Source of the DNA: Acetatifactor sp.
GTDB taxonomy: Bacteria > Bacillota > Clostridia > Lachnospirales > Lachnospiraceae
DNA: 64,000 bases
Direction of reading: 5' to 3'
Assembly (NCBI GenBank): GCA_024695935.1
Contig: JAILHH010000025.1
Coordinates: 1-64,000, forward strand
Made by a program: the position numbers and the translations under genes. This document shows positions 44,565 to 53,903 of the stretch, one piece after another. How positions within the stretch are numbered: position 1 is the first letter of the stretch; each line of letters starts with the position of its first letter. The notes under the pieces were generated by a model. It had not been told where the DNA came from and searched no databases. It saw only the letters and a list, made by a program, of their open reading frames with translations.

Positions 44565-45883
44565 TGTTTTCCTCTGTTTGCGATATCTTTGTATATCTCA
44601 ATAAGTCTGTCGTAATTTGCCTGGGGATCGTGATTTTTCCCGGCATGTCGGATGGCGCTTTCGGCCATTTTGTTTAATTCTTCATCGGAGCTTTCAAATA
44701 TTTTTTCAACCGAAGCTCTGAGGTTTTCAGATATCTCTTCGAGGCATAAGTTTCCCTCGCTGCCCTCATAGAGTATTCCGTCATTTTCTCCGTCAAATAT
44801 TCCGCGCACTCCGCCCACATCTGCCGCCACGCAGGGCACACCCAGGATCATTGCTTCTCCCAGGGAATTGGGGGAGTTTTCAATGCTTGATGAGCATACA
44901 TACACATTTGCCTTTAAATATTCTGCCTTCATTTCCTCGGATGAAAGCCTGCCGAGGAAGGTGATATTATCCCAAAGGTCGTATTTATTTATCAGTTCTT
45001 TAATATATTTTCCGTAGGATGACTCCTTTAAAAAGCTTAAAAGCCCGGTCCTTATGATGACATTTCCCGCCACGTTAACGCGGATATCAGGGTATTTCAC
45101 TTTTAAATCCTTTATGGCTAAGAGCATAAAGTGAAGTCCCTTTATGGGGTAGTCACCCTGGCTCATAAAGATGGTATGGGGCACGGCTTCTTTTCTGTTC
45201 CATCTGTCCTCGTAGAAGCTTCCCCGGAGGGTCTCGTTCATCTTGTAATATTTTTCACCGGGATTGATGCGTTGGGTCTCGTCGTGGTCCCAGGGGGTTC
45301 TGCCTGTGATGTTTCCTGCCATCTCTATGGCTTTTATCTCCCTGTCGCCCCTTATGAAAAATTTTTCCTGCTGCCTTTTTATGGAATCTCTTTTAATGAT
45401 GTCTCTGAAGGTCACACGGTTTATGACCCTTTTGGGCAGCTGTGACATATAGGCCTTTGCATAGAGGGATATGAGTCCCTGAATGCCTATTAAGACTTTT
45501 GATCTGTCAGTGGCTTTTTGAACCGCGGCATATGCATGGCCAAACTCCGATCCGAATATATGGATCACGTCAGGAGAGACTTCATCAATGATCTGACCTA
45601 TGGTTTCCTCTGTTTCCGGATCATATATTTCAGGCCTTGATACATCTTCATAAAAGCCGTATGCCATGAATTTAGTGTTCTCAAATTCTATCTCTTCTCT
45701 TAAGCCTGAGAGAGCCTTTATAACGGGGAATGCCACGGACAGCTCTATCTTTGAATCCTCTTTGTTTTCGCTTAAAAGCTTTCGCATGATGCCGTCGATC
45801 CACCCCTCTTTGTTACTTCCGGGCAGATGCATATGTTTTGCCACTAAAGGCGGCATTATATTACAGATCCATAAAATCCTCAT
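44561..45883 (-). CDS. GT4 family glycosyltransferase
   Basis: The 440-residue GT-B protein has RILWICNIMPPLVAKHMHLP at the start and IHIFGSEFGHAYAAVQKATD as the acceptor-domain His region. The donor domain has TIFMSQGDYPIKGLHFMLLA, VYVCSSSIENSPNSLGEAML and GVPCVAADVGGVRGIFDGEN. The ENSPNSLGEAM loop is typical of capsule GT4 enzymes. It lies between the EpsG-like polymerase gene and another GT4 gene in the same run. Confidence 0.88.
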   Translation of the reverse strand: MRILWICNIMPPLVAKHMHLPGSNKEGWIDGIMRKLLSENKEDSKIELSVAFPVIKALSGLREEIEFENTKFMAYGFYEDVSRPEIYDPETEETIGQIIDEVSPDVIHIFGSEFGHAYAAVQKATDRSKVLIGIQGLISLYAKAYMSQLPKRVINRVTFRDIIKRDSIKRQQEKFFIRGDREIKAIEMAGNITGRTPWDHDETQRINPGEKYYKMNETLRGSFYEDRWNRKEAVPHTIFMSQGDYPIKGLHFMLLAIKDLKVKYPDIRVNVAGNVIIRTGLLSFLKESSYGKYIKELINKYDLWDNITFLGRLSSEEMKAEYLKANVYVCSSSIENSPNSLGEAMILGVPCVAADVGGVRGIFDGENDGILYEGSEGNLCLEEISENLRASVEKIFESSDEELNKMAESAIRHAGKNHDPQANYDRLIEIYKDIANRGKQ

Positions 45884-45901
45884 GAGATCTCCTCTAAAAA
45901 C

Positions 45902-47020
45902 TTAGTCAAAAAATATATTTCTGTAGGGCAATAGCCTGATATCGACAGAGTATGCGTTTCTTAAAAACAGCGCAAAATAAAGTAAAAATACTGCAGCGCA
46001 GCCCACTGTCAAAACTGTTTTCATCTTTCCCTTTTCCATGACCCGGATCATGTTGGGTATGAACATCACCTGGGAGATTATAAAATAATACCCCACTCTG
46101 GTGTTTTCCGGAATAAATGAGCCCAGGGTAAATACCAAAATCCCCCCCAGGTTTAAAAAGAAATAGAACCGGTTTGCTCTGTCATCCTTAGCAGGGGACT
46201 TGTAATAAAAACATATCACTGCCCACAGGATAAAGACTCCCAGGCACTTTGCCACATTTGCAAGGGAAATATTTCTCGCATCGAATACTGAACCCTCGTA
46301 GTAAGGGTAGAATATGAATATCACCTTTCTCCAAAGGGGCTCTAATGCCACGAAAATAACCGCACCTGCCATCAGGATAAAGGTGTATAGCTTTTTCCAT
46401 TTCCTGTCCGCCAGAAATCCTGCAAAAAGGTACACCGGGATCACCAATAAAACCGTCTTGTGGAACAGACTTGCTATCAAAATACATGTGATGAAACTAA
46501 TGTATCTTTTTTCGATCACATATTTCATGGAAAACATGGCTATTGCAAGGCACAGGTAGTACCTGACCGTATTTAAGCTTGAAAAATAATATCCGCAGGT
46601 CATGAGAAGGAATATGCTTCCCCCGAAAAAGAGGCTCTGATCGTAAATAGCCTTTACAAAAAAAGCACAGGTCACGATGGAAAAAAATGCAAAAACCGGC
46701 AGGTAATTATCATACCCGAACAGGTACTGCAACAGCTTTACCACCGCATTAAATCCCATCTCATAGGACACGTGTCTGTCCTGCATTATGAGATTAAACT
46801 GAAATCTGTAAACCCAATAATCGTTTCCAACGGCGATCCTGCATGCTGACACAAGCGTCAGAAGTGTGAAAATAAAAAAAGCGATCACAGCGTTAAAGGC
46901 CTGCTGCCTCTCGAAACTGTTAAAAGAAGAGGGTCCTTGACCATTCAGAGCATATTTGGAATTTTTTACAAACAGGCCAAGAGCCACCACCGTGGCTGTC
47001 AGTGCCAGATATACGGCCAT
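45902..47020 (-). CDS. epsG: EpsG-family polysaccharide polymerase (membrane)
   Basis: The 372-residue protein has about ten membrane segments. RIAVGNDYWVYRFQFN is the conserved RxxxGxDYxxY motif of the EpsG family. It is followed by YEMGFNAVVKLLQYLFGYDN and, late, LGSFIPENTRVGYYFIISQV. EpsG proteins polymerise exopolysaccharide repeats. I start at the ATG at 47020, because GGGAG is five bases upstream; seven extra codons are open to 47041. With the Wzy_C gene at 40420 this gives the operon both a polymerase and a ligase candidate. Confidence 0.86.
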   Translation of the reverse strand: MAVYLALTATVVALGLFVKNSKYALNGQGPSSFNSFERQQAFNAVIAFFIFTLLTLVSACRIAVGNDYWVYRFQFNLIMQDRHVSYEMGFNAVVKLLQYLFGYDNYLPVFAFFSIVTCAFFVKAIYDQSLFFGGSIFLLMTCGYYFSSLNTVRYYLCLAIAMFSMKYVIEKRYISFITCILIASLFHKTVLLVIPVYLFAGFLADRKWKKLYTFILMAGAVIFVALEPLWRKVIFIFYPYYEGSVFDARNISLANVAKCLGVFILWAVICFYYKSPAKDDRANRFYFFLNLGGILVFTLGSFIPENTRVGYYFIISQVMFIPNMIRVMEKGKMKTVLTVGCAAVFLLYFALFLRNAYSVDIRLLPYRNIFFD

Positions 47021-47079
47021 GACTTCTCCCTTCTTTTTCAATCATTCTGCCTTTATTTTGGGTCAGTTTATTAAAAAGG

Positions 47080-47901
47080 CTAACCCTTGTAAAGGGCTTT
47101 TTTTATCCTTTGGTAAAAACCTGAAAAAGCCTTGCTCTCCGCCATCTTCGTTCTGAGGGGCGCAAGGGTCAGAAAGAGGATCAGCTTGTATTTTCTGATA
47201 TCCGCGGGATTCATATACATCCCGGTTATCTCTTTGTGCTCCTCCTTTGAGCGCTTGATATTTTCCGGTGTCTCCGAAAAACCACCGCCCTGATATGAAG
47301 CGATCACAGTGCCCGTATAGATGGTACGGGCTTTTTTTTCATAAAAACAGTACAGAAAATGCTCATAGTCGGCTCTTACTCTGTACTTTGGATTGTAGGC
47401 TCTTAAGGCAAACAAATCCCTTGAATAAAAGCAGGTCTGGTGACAGGGCACGTTTCTGTAAAGCCCGAATCCGTCAAGCTTTGGATTTGATGTGACTCTG
47501 TTATTTCTGAGGAGTTCATAAATATCTCCGTAGTAGATCACGTTCTCTTTTTTGCCGTAATTATTGATGGTTTCCGCAACCTTTAAGAGTACGTCCCCAT
47601 CATAAAAGCTGTCACCGCAATTTAAAAAATAGAGGAAGTTGCCCGTGGCAAATTCCACAGCCTGGTTCATGGCATTGTATATGCTCTTGTCAGGCTTTTC
47701 AAAGACGCGAAGCCTGTCTCCCAGCGGATTGGCATTTATCAGTTCCTCTACGGAGCCGTCCTTTGACAGGCCGTCCTTTACGATGACTTCGTAGTTTTCG
47801 TAGGACTGGGATGCGATGCTGTCTATTGTTTCTGCAAGGAGTTTTCCTGGATTTAAGCAAACCACGATTATGCTGAATTTTATGTCATCTATTTTTTCCA
47901 T
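47080..47901 (-). CDS. GT2 family glycosyltransferase (WcaA-like)
   Basis: The 273-residue enzyme has FSIIVVCLNPGKLLAETIDS, VIVKDGLSKDGSVEEL and YNAMNQAVEFATGNFLYFLN. The last is the YDAMNxG-type loop seen in GT2 enzymes such as WcaA/PssE-like capsule transferases, followed by CGDSFYD as the metal site. CHQTCFYSRDLFA and RADYEHFLYCF complete the pattern. The start overlaps the next gene by 17 bases. Confidence 0.88.
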   Translation of the reverse strand: MEKIDDIKFSIIVVCLNPGKLLAETIDSIASQSYENYEVIVKDGLSKDGSVEELINANPLGDRLRVFEKPDKSIYNAMNQAVEFATGNFLYFLNCGDSFYDGDVLLKVAETINNYGKKENVIYYGDIYELLRNNRVTSNPKLDGFGLYRNVPCHQTCFYSRDLFALRAYNPKYRVRADYEHFLYCFYEKKARTIYTGTVIASYQGGGFSETPENIKRSKEEHKEITGMYMNPADIRKYKLILFLTLAPLRTKMAESKAFSGFYQRIKKALYKG

Positions 47902-48673
47902 GGGCCTCTTTCATACCTTCCTTCATGATTTTAAGGGCCTTTGTCCATCTGATGTCATTACAGATCATCTTTTTCTTTGTAAAGCAAAACCTGAATGCCC
48001 AAAGATATGCCGCTCTGCCATACAAAAAGCTGTACAAAACTCCCCTGTCAAAAAAGAATTTCTCGTTATAACCCTTAAACCAGGTGGACTCTCTCTCTGT
48101 TTCCCTGCCCAGGTTAACAGGCACGGCTTTGCATTTGAATCCGCTCTTAATGCACTGTCTGATAAAGAGGGAATCCTCTCCGTTTGAGTATTTTGCGCCC
48201 CCTCCAAACAAAAGTGAAAAGGTAACTCCGGCTTTTCTCACGGCTTCTAACCTCACCGCAGTGCTGTAGGCGGAATACCTGCCGCAGTTAAATCTGTTTA
48301 CTTTTCCGGGAGCGTCTATGTGGTAGGTCTCCCTGCCCTTACTCTGCTCCACATTAAACATGATCATGTCTGCATCCGGATTTTCATTAAAAGCCTTTAA
48401 GACTTTTTCCTCGCAGTCGTCTTCGTAAACGATATCTTCATCCGCAAAGAGAATTATGTCCCCTTCCGCACGCATGAGAGCATTGTTTCGTGAAAGTCCA
48501 ACGCCTTTTTCGTTAAAGCTGTAGGCTCTTATCTTTTTGTCATTATGCTCAAATTCCTCATAGGAAAAGTGGTCGGTCTGGTTTATGATGATGGCCTTCG
48601 ACCTGATATTCATGTCATCCGCAAGGGCTTTTACGTCTTTACCCACAGAGGAAACCAAAAGTTCGAATGTCAT
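47885..48673 (-). CDS. GT2-like glycosyltransferase
   Basis: The 262-residue protein has FNEKGVGLSRNNALMRAEGD and ILFADEDIVYEDD, the GT-A core with a D-x-D motif. FGGGAKYSNGEDSLFIRQCI is the acceptor-side ED pair. The N-terminal strand (MTFELLVSSVGKDV) is shorter than usual, a form common in Clostridia glycan clusters. It overlaps both neighbouring genes. Donor unknown. Confidence 0.82.
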   Translation of the reverse strand: MTFELLVSSVGKDVKALADDMNIRSKAIIINQTDHFSYEEFEHNDKKIRAYSFNEKGVGLSRNNALMRAEGDIILFADEDIVYEDDCEEKVLKAFNENPDADMIMFNVEQSKGRETYHIDAPGKVNRFNCGRYSAYSTAVRLEAVRKAGVTFSLLFGGGAKYSNGEDSLFIRQCIKSGFKCKAVPVNLGRETERESTWFKGYNEKFFFDRGVLYSFLYGRAAYLWAFRFCFTKKKMICNDIRWTKALKIMKEGMKEAHGKNR

Positions 48674-49695
48674 TTTCGTCCTCCTCTGTAGCCCTTTATG
48701 AACTTAGGATCCGCACCAAATATGCATATGGCATCGATGTTTAATCCCAAAGCCTCAAGGTTATCCATGGTATTTTTGACATGTCCTATGGATGTCTCGC
48801 CGCTTTTTATCATGAAAAAGTAAGTTTTTTCTGCCTGATCGGTGTCGTTTTTTAATTCTACGGCATTTTTTGCACAAACTGCCGTGATGCCCATATTACC
48901 AAGTGTTTCAAGCACCTTGCCATTTGTTTTTTTTGCCACGTCCAAGTCTGCATCCAAAAATAGGGCGCAGGTTTTCTTTTCGCTTAAAAAACTACCCAGC
49001 GCATTTTTTTCAAGATCGGAAATCTCTCCGTTTTTGTCAAATGCCGCAACGGCAGGTTTTCCAAATCTCTCGGATGCTTTCTTTAATGTATATATTCCAT
49101 CAATCAGGATATATTTAAATGAAAAATATATTCCGCAGATGATGACGCCAACGATGAGTCCCAGGATAAAGGCCTGGGGAAGCCTGTCTATGTTTTTGTC
49201 AATCTCGGGGCCTGTGGTGTCGGTAACTTCTATGGAGTCTATCTCTTTTCGCAGGTCACCGTATTTTACAAAGGCACTTCCCGCTGATATCAGGATCTGC
49301 TCCGCTTTCTTTTCGTCAGAGTTTCTCACTTCAATATTGGGGATACGAAGGTCCGTGGCAAGGTCTGCAGACAGTGAAGCTCTGATCTCTCCATCCGTTA
49401 ATCCGGATGCACTGCTCTCAGCCATAACCATCTCCACAAAGGAATCCATATCCATTATCCTGTCCCATGTGGCAGCATTTATGTAGGTGTAGCTTTGTCC
49501 CACCTGTGGGTCAGTTCCATACTCCACCAAAAAGGTTTCCGTATAGACATATTCCGTGCCGGGCCCGAAAATGACGCAGTATCCGAGCCTAATGAACAGT
49601 CCCAGGAATCCGCATATCAGGGTGAACATGCCAAAAAACAGGAGCTTATTTTTTAATAAAATGAGGATTTCTTTGATATCAATTCTGTCTTCCAT
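48670..49695 (-). CDS. Wzz/YveK-type chain-length regulator with degenerate tyrosine-kinase-like domain
   Basis: The 341-residue protein has two membrane helices (about 17-40 and 170-192) flanking an outer domain with ATWDRIMDMDSFVEMVM, the Wzz/YveK layout. Residues about 200-341 resemble a bacterial tyrosine kinase: LGSFLSEKKTCALFLDADLD, then SIGHVKNTMDNLEALGLNID at the end. The Walker A GKST loop and the Tyr cluster are missing. It probably sets chain length through protein contacts and without phosphorylation, or works with a kinase encoded elsewhere. Confidence 0.78.
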   Translation of the reverse strand: MEDRIDIKEILILLKNKLLFFGMFTLICGFLGLFIRLGYCVIFGPGTEYVYTETFLVEYGTDPQVGQSYTYINAATWDRIMDMDSFVEMVMAESSASGLTDGEIRASLSADLATDLRIPNIEVRNSDEKKAEQILISAGSAFVKYGDLRKEIDSIEVTDTTGPEIDKNIDRLPQAFILGLIVGVIICGIYFSFKYILIDGIYTLKKASERFGKPAVAAFDKNGEISDLEKNALGSFLSEKKTCALFLDADLDVAKKTNGKVLETLGNMGITAVCAKNAVELKNDTDQAEKTYFFMIKSGETSIGHVKNTMDNLEALGLNIDAICIFGADPKFIKGYRGGRK

Positions 49696-49778
49696 TTTAT
49701 ATTTCCTTCATCCGCAAAGTATTGTTAACGTTATCCCCTGAGTGTTCCGGGCTTATAACCTGTAAGCAAAAGCATGCA

Positions 49779-51239
49779 CTAATCCTCGATATCGTCCTCG
49801 CCGTACTCTTTTTTTCTGGCTTCGTTTACTTCCTTTAAGGCTGTGAGCTGCTCGGTTTCGACACCCTCGGTGCTGTCCGGCCAGAAGAGGATCTTTAAGG
49901 TGAGGAGCATGAGCTTTAGATCCATCATGACTGAATAGTTTTCTATGTAAGTAAGGTCTAATTTCAGCTTATCATAGGGCGTCGTATTGTATTTTCCGTA
50001 AACCTGGGCAAAGCCCGCAAGGCCCGCTTTCACATTCATTCTGTATACGAACTCGGGCATGACTTCCACGTACCGGGCGATGATCTCGGGGCGCTCGGGA
50101 CGGGGTCCGATAAAGGACATGTCGCCCTTTAAGATGTTTAACAGCTGAGGCAGTTCATCCAGCCTGCACTTTCTGATAAATTTGCCCACGGGTGTGATAC
50201 GGTCATCGGTCTTTGAGGCAAGTCTTGCCACGCCGTCTTTTTCCGCATCGGTCCTCATACTCCTGAATTTCAGGATCATAAATTCACGACGGCCTTCGGT
50301 GCATCTGACCTGCTTGTAGAGGATGGGCCCTCTGTCATAGAGCTTGATGGCAAGGGCTGTAATGAGCATAAAAGGAGATGCCAGCACCAGGAGCACCAGT
50401 GAAAATACGATATCTATGAGCCTCTTTATAAATCTCTCCTCCATGGAGAGCTTGTATTCTCTGGTAAGAAGCAGCGGCGTGTCGAATACGTGAAGCTCCT
50501 CCGCTCCCGTAAGTATCACATCCGAGATCTTTGGCAAAAGGTAGACTCTGATCATCTTTTCATAGCAGTATTTAAAGATGATATTTCTCTTTGCAACAGG
50601 CATATCGCCAAGGACCACTGCATTGTAGACACCGTTTTCATAATCACTGCTTATCTTTTCACAGATTTCTGCGGTATCCATGTCGTAGGGGATGGTTTCC
50701 ACCACTTTGTATTTATCTTTTCTGAGTTCAAATTTTTCGATCAGATCGATGGAGGATTTTCCGTTGTGTATCACTGCCAGTTTTCTGGGTGGGAATACAT
50801 TTTTATATATCAGATTTGCGATGCTTATCCAGACGATGACGATGATCACCTGCACGACAGTCATATAGATAAACAGTTTTGGCATAAAGAGCTGGAATGC
50901 CATGACTGAAAGCTCACCGTAAATAAAGATATTGGCCAGGATCGTTGCGAATATCTGGGAGAAAATGATCTCCACATTTTTGAGATACCCTAACCTCATT
51001 CCGCCGTACATTACGGACAACAGAAACAGCATCACGCCGTATATGGCGATCTCCAATAAGTGGCCCTTGAACCAGAAGTTTCTGAGGCCTTCAACTACGC
51101 TGTTCTGGAAATGGAATATCCACATGTATGCAAACATTCCCACTTCCAGACCAAGGCATATGGCGGAGAGTCCCAAATTTATCAGTCTCTTAAATGACTC
51201 TGTCCGTCTGAGTTTCCTAATGTTTTTATTGTCTTTCAA
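49779..51239 (-). CDS. Polyprenyl glycosylphosphotransferase (WcaJ/CpsE type), initiating enzyme of the second operon
   Basis: The full-length form has about 486 residues. Four to five membrane helices are followed by a CoA-binding-like domain (LAVIHNGKSSIDLIEKFE, YNAVVLGDMPVAKR), a re-entrant helix (IDIVFSLVLLVLASPFMLI) and the catalytic part (RCTEGRREFMILKFRSMRTD, IRKCRLDELPQLLNILKGDM, FIGPRPERPEI, VKAGLAGFAQVYGKY). It transfers glucose- or galactose-1-phosphate to undecaprenyl phosphate in most cases. TTG at 51239 has GGGAG eight bases upstream. ATG at 51254 and GTG at 51278 are also open but lack sites. Confidence 0.9.
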   Translation of the reverse strand: MKDNKNIRKLRRTESFKRLINLGLSAICLGLEVGMFAYMWIFHFQNSVVEGLRNFWFKGHLLEIAIYGVMLFLLSVMYGGMRLGYLKNVEIIFSQIFATILANIFIYGELSVMAFQLFMPKLFIYMTVVQVIIVIVWISIANLIYKNVFPPRKLAVIHNGKSSIDLIEKFELRKDKYKVVETIPYDMDTAEICEKISSDYENGVYNAVVLGDMPVAKRNIIFKYCYEKMIRVYLLPKISDVILTGAEELHVFDTPLLLTREYKLSMEERFIKRLIDIVFSLVLLVLASPFMLITALAIKLYDRGPILYKQVRCTEGRREFMILKFRSMRTDAEKDGVARLASKTDDRITPVGKFIRKCRLDELPQLLNILKGDMSFIGPRPERPEIIARYVEVMPEFVYRMNVKAGLAGFAQVYGKYNTTPYDKLKLDLTYIENYSVMMDLKLMLLTLKILFWPDSTEGVETEQLTALKEVNEARKKEYGEDDIED

Positions 51240-51324
51240 AGCTTTGTCTCCCATAAATATCAGGCTTTTGTTTTTCACCGGGGTCAGATGTATCTGCCTG
51301 ACTTTTTACCCCTGCAATCTTTTT

Positions 51325-51333
51325 ATTATATCA
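51325..51333 (-). promoter_or_regulatory. Extended -10 promoter before the phosphoglycosyltransferase gene
   Basis: On the minus strand TGATATAAT is an extended -10 element with no good -35. It lies in the 52-base spacer after the upstream GT2 gene and could give an internal start for the operon. Confidence 0.4.
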
Positions 51334-52092
51334 CACTCTTCGCTTTACTGCATTTATTGCCCACTTTGTAAAATAAAATGAACTCTTAACCACGCTTAAG
51401 TGCTCTGCCTTTCTGTAGAGGTTCCATATTCTCCTAAGGGCCTCAAGCTTATTGGAAGAAAGGCTCCTTCCCGCTCTTCTGTAGAGCACCAGATTTTCAT
51501 TTAACCCGTATCCCGTGATGCCACTTCGAAGGACCTTCCACCAAAGGGCTGTGTCTTCGCTTTTTATGATTGGCATCTCCAGATTCTCTTTTGGAATCTT
51601 TTTCGTATCAAACAAAACAGTGCTGGTAAAGATGGTGGTATTTCCCAGGGCTTCTCTGTAGGTGATCTTTTCGGGCACCTGTACGATCTTTCCCGTTCCG
51701 ATGCCGTTTTCGTCCGCAAATTCATATCCCGTAAAGACAAAGGCGGCATCCTTTTTATTCATAAATTCCATCTCATTTTTTAATTTATCGGTTTTCCATA
51801 TGTCATCCGCATCGATATAGGAAATGTATCTGCCCTCTGCCTTTTTAAGGGCAAAGTTTCTGGCTTTTGCTGCTCCCATATTTTCCGAAAGGTGAAAAAC
51901 CTTTATGCGCGGATCCTGCATTTTTTCGCATATCTCGTCCAGATATTCTGCCGTACCGTCGTTACTCTTATCATCTATGAGCAGGAGCTCAAAATCTGCA
52001 AAGCTACCCTCTGTCACGGATTCGATGGTCTGTTTTATGAAATTTTTTGCATTGTAAACAGGTACTATGATGCTTACCAATGTGCCATTCAT
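51331..52092 (-). CDS. GT2 family glycosyltransferase
   Basis: The 253-residue GT-A enzyme begins VSIIVPVYNAKNFIKQTIES, then LLLIDDKSNDGTAEYLDEI, MGAAKARNFALKKAEGRYIS and YIDADDIWKTDKL (DxD). IIKSEDTALWWKVLRSG is the late ED motif. It resembles EpsE/TuaG-like transferases. It follows the DUF6077-like pair by four bases, so it is part of the same transcript. Confidence 0.88.
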   Translation of the reverse strand: MNGTLVSIIVPVYNAKNFIKQTIESVTEGSFADFELLLIDDKSNDGTAEYLDEICEKMQDPRIKVFHLSENMGAAKARNFALKKAEGRYISYIDADDIWKTDKLKNEMEFMNKKDAAFVFTGYEFADENGIGTGKIVQVPEKITYREALGNTTIFTSTVLFDTKKIPKENLEMPIIKSEDTALWWKVLRSGITGYGLNENLVLYRRAGRSLSSNKLEALRRIWNLYRKAEHLSVVKSSFYFTKWAINAVKRRV

Positions 52093-52096
52093 TTCT

Positions 52097-52969
52097 TTAC
52101 TCCAAATAATAAAGTTTGAGTCCCTCTATCTCCATGCCGCTTTCCCCTGTGCGCTTTTCGATGACCTCTGCTGCCTCATCAGCACCTGCAGGTATCAGGA
52201 TCGCATAGACACCATTTTTTTCTGCTATGTCAAGGGCTTTATTAAGGATTTCGTCGGCGGATTTGTCAGCGTAATTTCCGGATATCAGGGCTTTACCTTC
52301 GGTGCTCGGATTTGACTCTACCTCTGTGGCATCCGCTTTATTTTCAAGGGCGCTCATCGCTTCGTAGAGGAATATCACATCCTCGTCGTACGTATCGTAA
52401 GTGTAGGCCTTTATGCTCTCTTCAAACATGTCCCTGCCATATACGGGATAAATATTTTCAGACAGGATCCTCACGTTTTCCATTAAAAATTCCGGGCCCC
52501 AGATAATAACTCTCTGACCCTGTGCCTCCTCCGACACGGCTTCAAGGAGCACTTTGGCCCTGCTTAAGTCCTCTTCGCTGCGATCAAGTTCCGTGATACT
52601 TTCCAGCCCGAAATTACCGGATATATATACCACCAGGGCAAAGAAAATATAAAACATGTATCTTTTTTGTATCTTTTCATTTATCAGATCATAAATCTTT
52701 ACCGCCCCGTAAGCCGTTATCACCGAAACCGGCATCAGGTACAGGAGGTTCAGATAATCAAAAAACCGGGTCTGATATTTCCAGAGAAGCGCTCCCGTCA
52801 CAGGACAGATAAGCGCTAAAAACATTATCAGACCATAGATCTGAAAGCTCTTTTTTTCTCTTAAAAAAACGAAAATAATAAACAGCGATATGAGGAAAAG
52901 CCCTAAAAACTTACTTCTCCCGTTATATTTTGCCATTTCCCGAAGGGCGCTCATCATTAACTCACTCAT
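52097..52969 (-). CDS. Membrane protein, second half of a split DUF6077-like protein
   Basis: The 290-residue protein has four to five hydrophobic segments in the first 130 residues. FFDYLNLLYLMPVSVITAYG is followed by a soluble domain (RVIIWGPEFLMENVRILSEN, YGRDMFEESIKAYTYDTYDE). Its ATG overlaps the upstream stop as ATGAGTGA, with GGAGG six bases ahead, so translation is coupled and not broken. Together with the upstream ORF it has the length and layout of one large GT-C-like DUF6077 protein. Assignment to that family is tentative. Confidence 0.6.
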   Translation of the reverse strand: MSELMMSALREMAKYNGRSKFLGLFLISLFIIFVFLREKKSFQIYGLIMFLALICPVTGALLWKYQTRFFDYLNLLYLMPVSVITAYGAVKIYDLINEKIQKRYMFYIFFALVVYISGNFGLESITELDRSEEDLSRAKVLLEAVSEEAQGQRVIIWGPEFLMENVRILSENIYPVYGRDMFEESIKAYTYDTYDEDVIFLYEAMSALENKADATEVESNPSTEGKALISGNYADKSADEILNKALDIAEKNGVYAILIPAGADEAAEVIEKRTGESGMEIEGLKLYYLE

Positions 52970-53831
52970 AGCGTACCTCCGGTTTTTTATTTGTTATTTT
53001 TTCAGTTATAAACCCGATCAAAAAGATCAAAATGGTTTCAAGAAGGCAAAATCCTGCGCCGTAAAGAGTCCAGACTGTCATAGCTTCCGTCAATATAAAA
53101 ACTACGCAGAAAAGCCATTGTTTTTTTATGGCAAAATTAAGCGTTGCAGGCATAAGTATCATTGCCCTTATGCTGTTACCCTGCCATCCGGCAAATAACA
53201 GTAAAAAGCCTTCCATCCCGTATGTATAACATCCCACAAATAAGAGAACGCTCAAAGACAGCATAAACAGGGTCCTGCTCTCTTTTTTTATAAACAGGGT
53301 CCTTGAAAGATCATAAAAAACTATGTAGCTTAAAATGATAATCGCCACTGGCACAGCTCGCCACACCACTGTAACAGCCTCGGCGCTGAATATTTTGCAG
53401 ATAAATGTATACAGGGTAGGGAGGCAGAGGATCTTTAACCTACTTGGCATAGCCGGGGCGCCTCCGGTGAGGGGATTTTCTGCATAAACATGTCCCGTGC
53501 TTAAAAAGGAATTCACGGTTTCTGCGGTGATATCAGTCTTTATATAGGGAATGTCTACGAACAATATGACAAAGATCTGAAGCAGTACGATGCCCCTGAA
53601 AATAATGGAATTAAGGTCCCAGGACAGGGCTGTTTTGCTCCTAATCTTGTTCTTTATAAAAGCAAAGTATATAAACAGTGCGATGAGGATCAGGGTTCCC
53701 ACTCCGAATGATACAGTTAATATCCACATATCCGCATGCAAAACAAGGCCCATGAGATGAAGCACCTCACTGAGCCATATGATGGACGAAAATAGCAATA
53801 TTAAGCTGTCGGTCCACTGTAGTTTTTTCAC
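52962..53831 (-). CDS. Membrane protein, first half of a split DUF6077-like protein
   Basis: The 289-residue polytopic protein has about nine membrane segments. The outer loop DIPYIKTDITAETVNSFLST and GHVYAENPLTGGAPAMPSRL has the conserved acidic/Gly-rich character of GT-C first loops, and GWQGNSIRAMILMPATLNFA is a second conserved stretch. It starts with GTG at 53831. It ends in an eight-base overlap with the next ORF. Either two subunits or an old split of one gene; both reading frames look intact. Confidence 0.6.
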   Translation of the reverse strand: MKKLQWTDSLILLFSSIIWLSEVLHLMGLVLHADMWILTVSFGVGTLILIALFIYFAFIKNKIRSKTALSWDLNSIIFRGIVLLQIFVILFVDIPYIKTDITAETVNSFLSTGHVYAENPLTGGAPAMPSRLKILCLPTLYTFICKIFSAEAVTVVWRAVPVAIIILSYIVFYDLSRTLFIKKESRTLFMLSLSVLLFVGCYTYGMEGFLLLFAGWQGNSIRAMILMPATLNFAIKKQWLFCVVFILTEAMTVWTLYGAGFCLLETILIFLIGFITEKITNKKPEVRYE

Positions 53832-53903
53832 TGTGTTGATATTCCCCTAAAATTCTATTTGTAAAAATTGTTACGGCTCCATCTATTATCCGCACTCTTA
53901 ATG

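Noticed and set aside
48842-49486. 214-codon plus-strand ORF
   Set aside because: It lies wholly antisense to the chain-length regulator gene, has no ribosome site and a Ser/Phe-rich composition typical of a shadow.
52097-53831. Simple frameshift pseudogene
   Set aside because: The second ORF has its own well-placed GGAGG and ATG at the overlap, so coupled translation of two intact ORFs is more likely.
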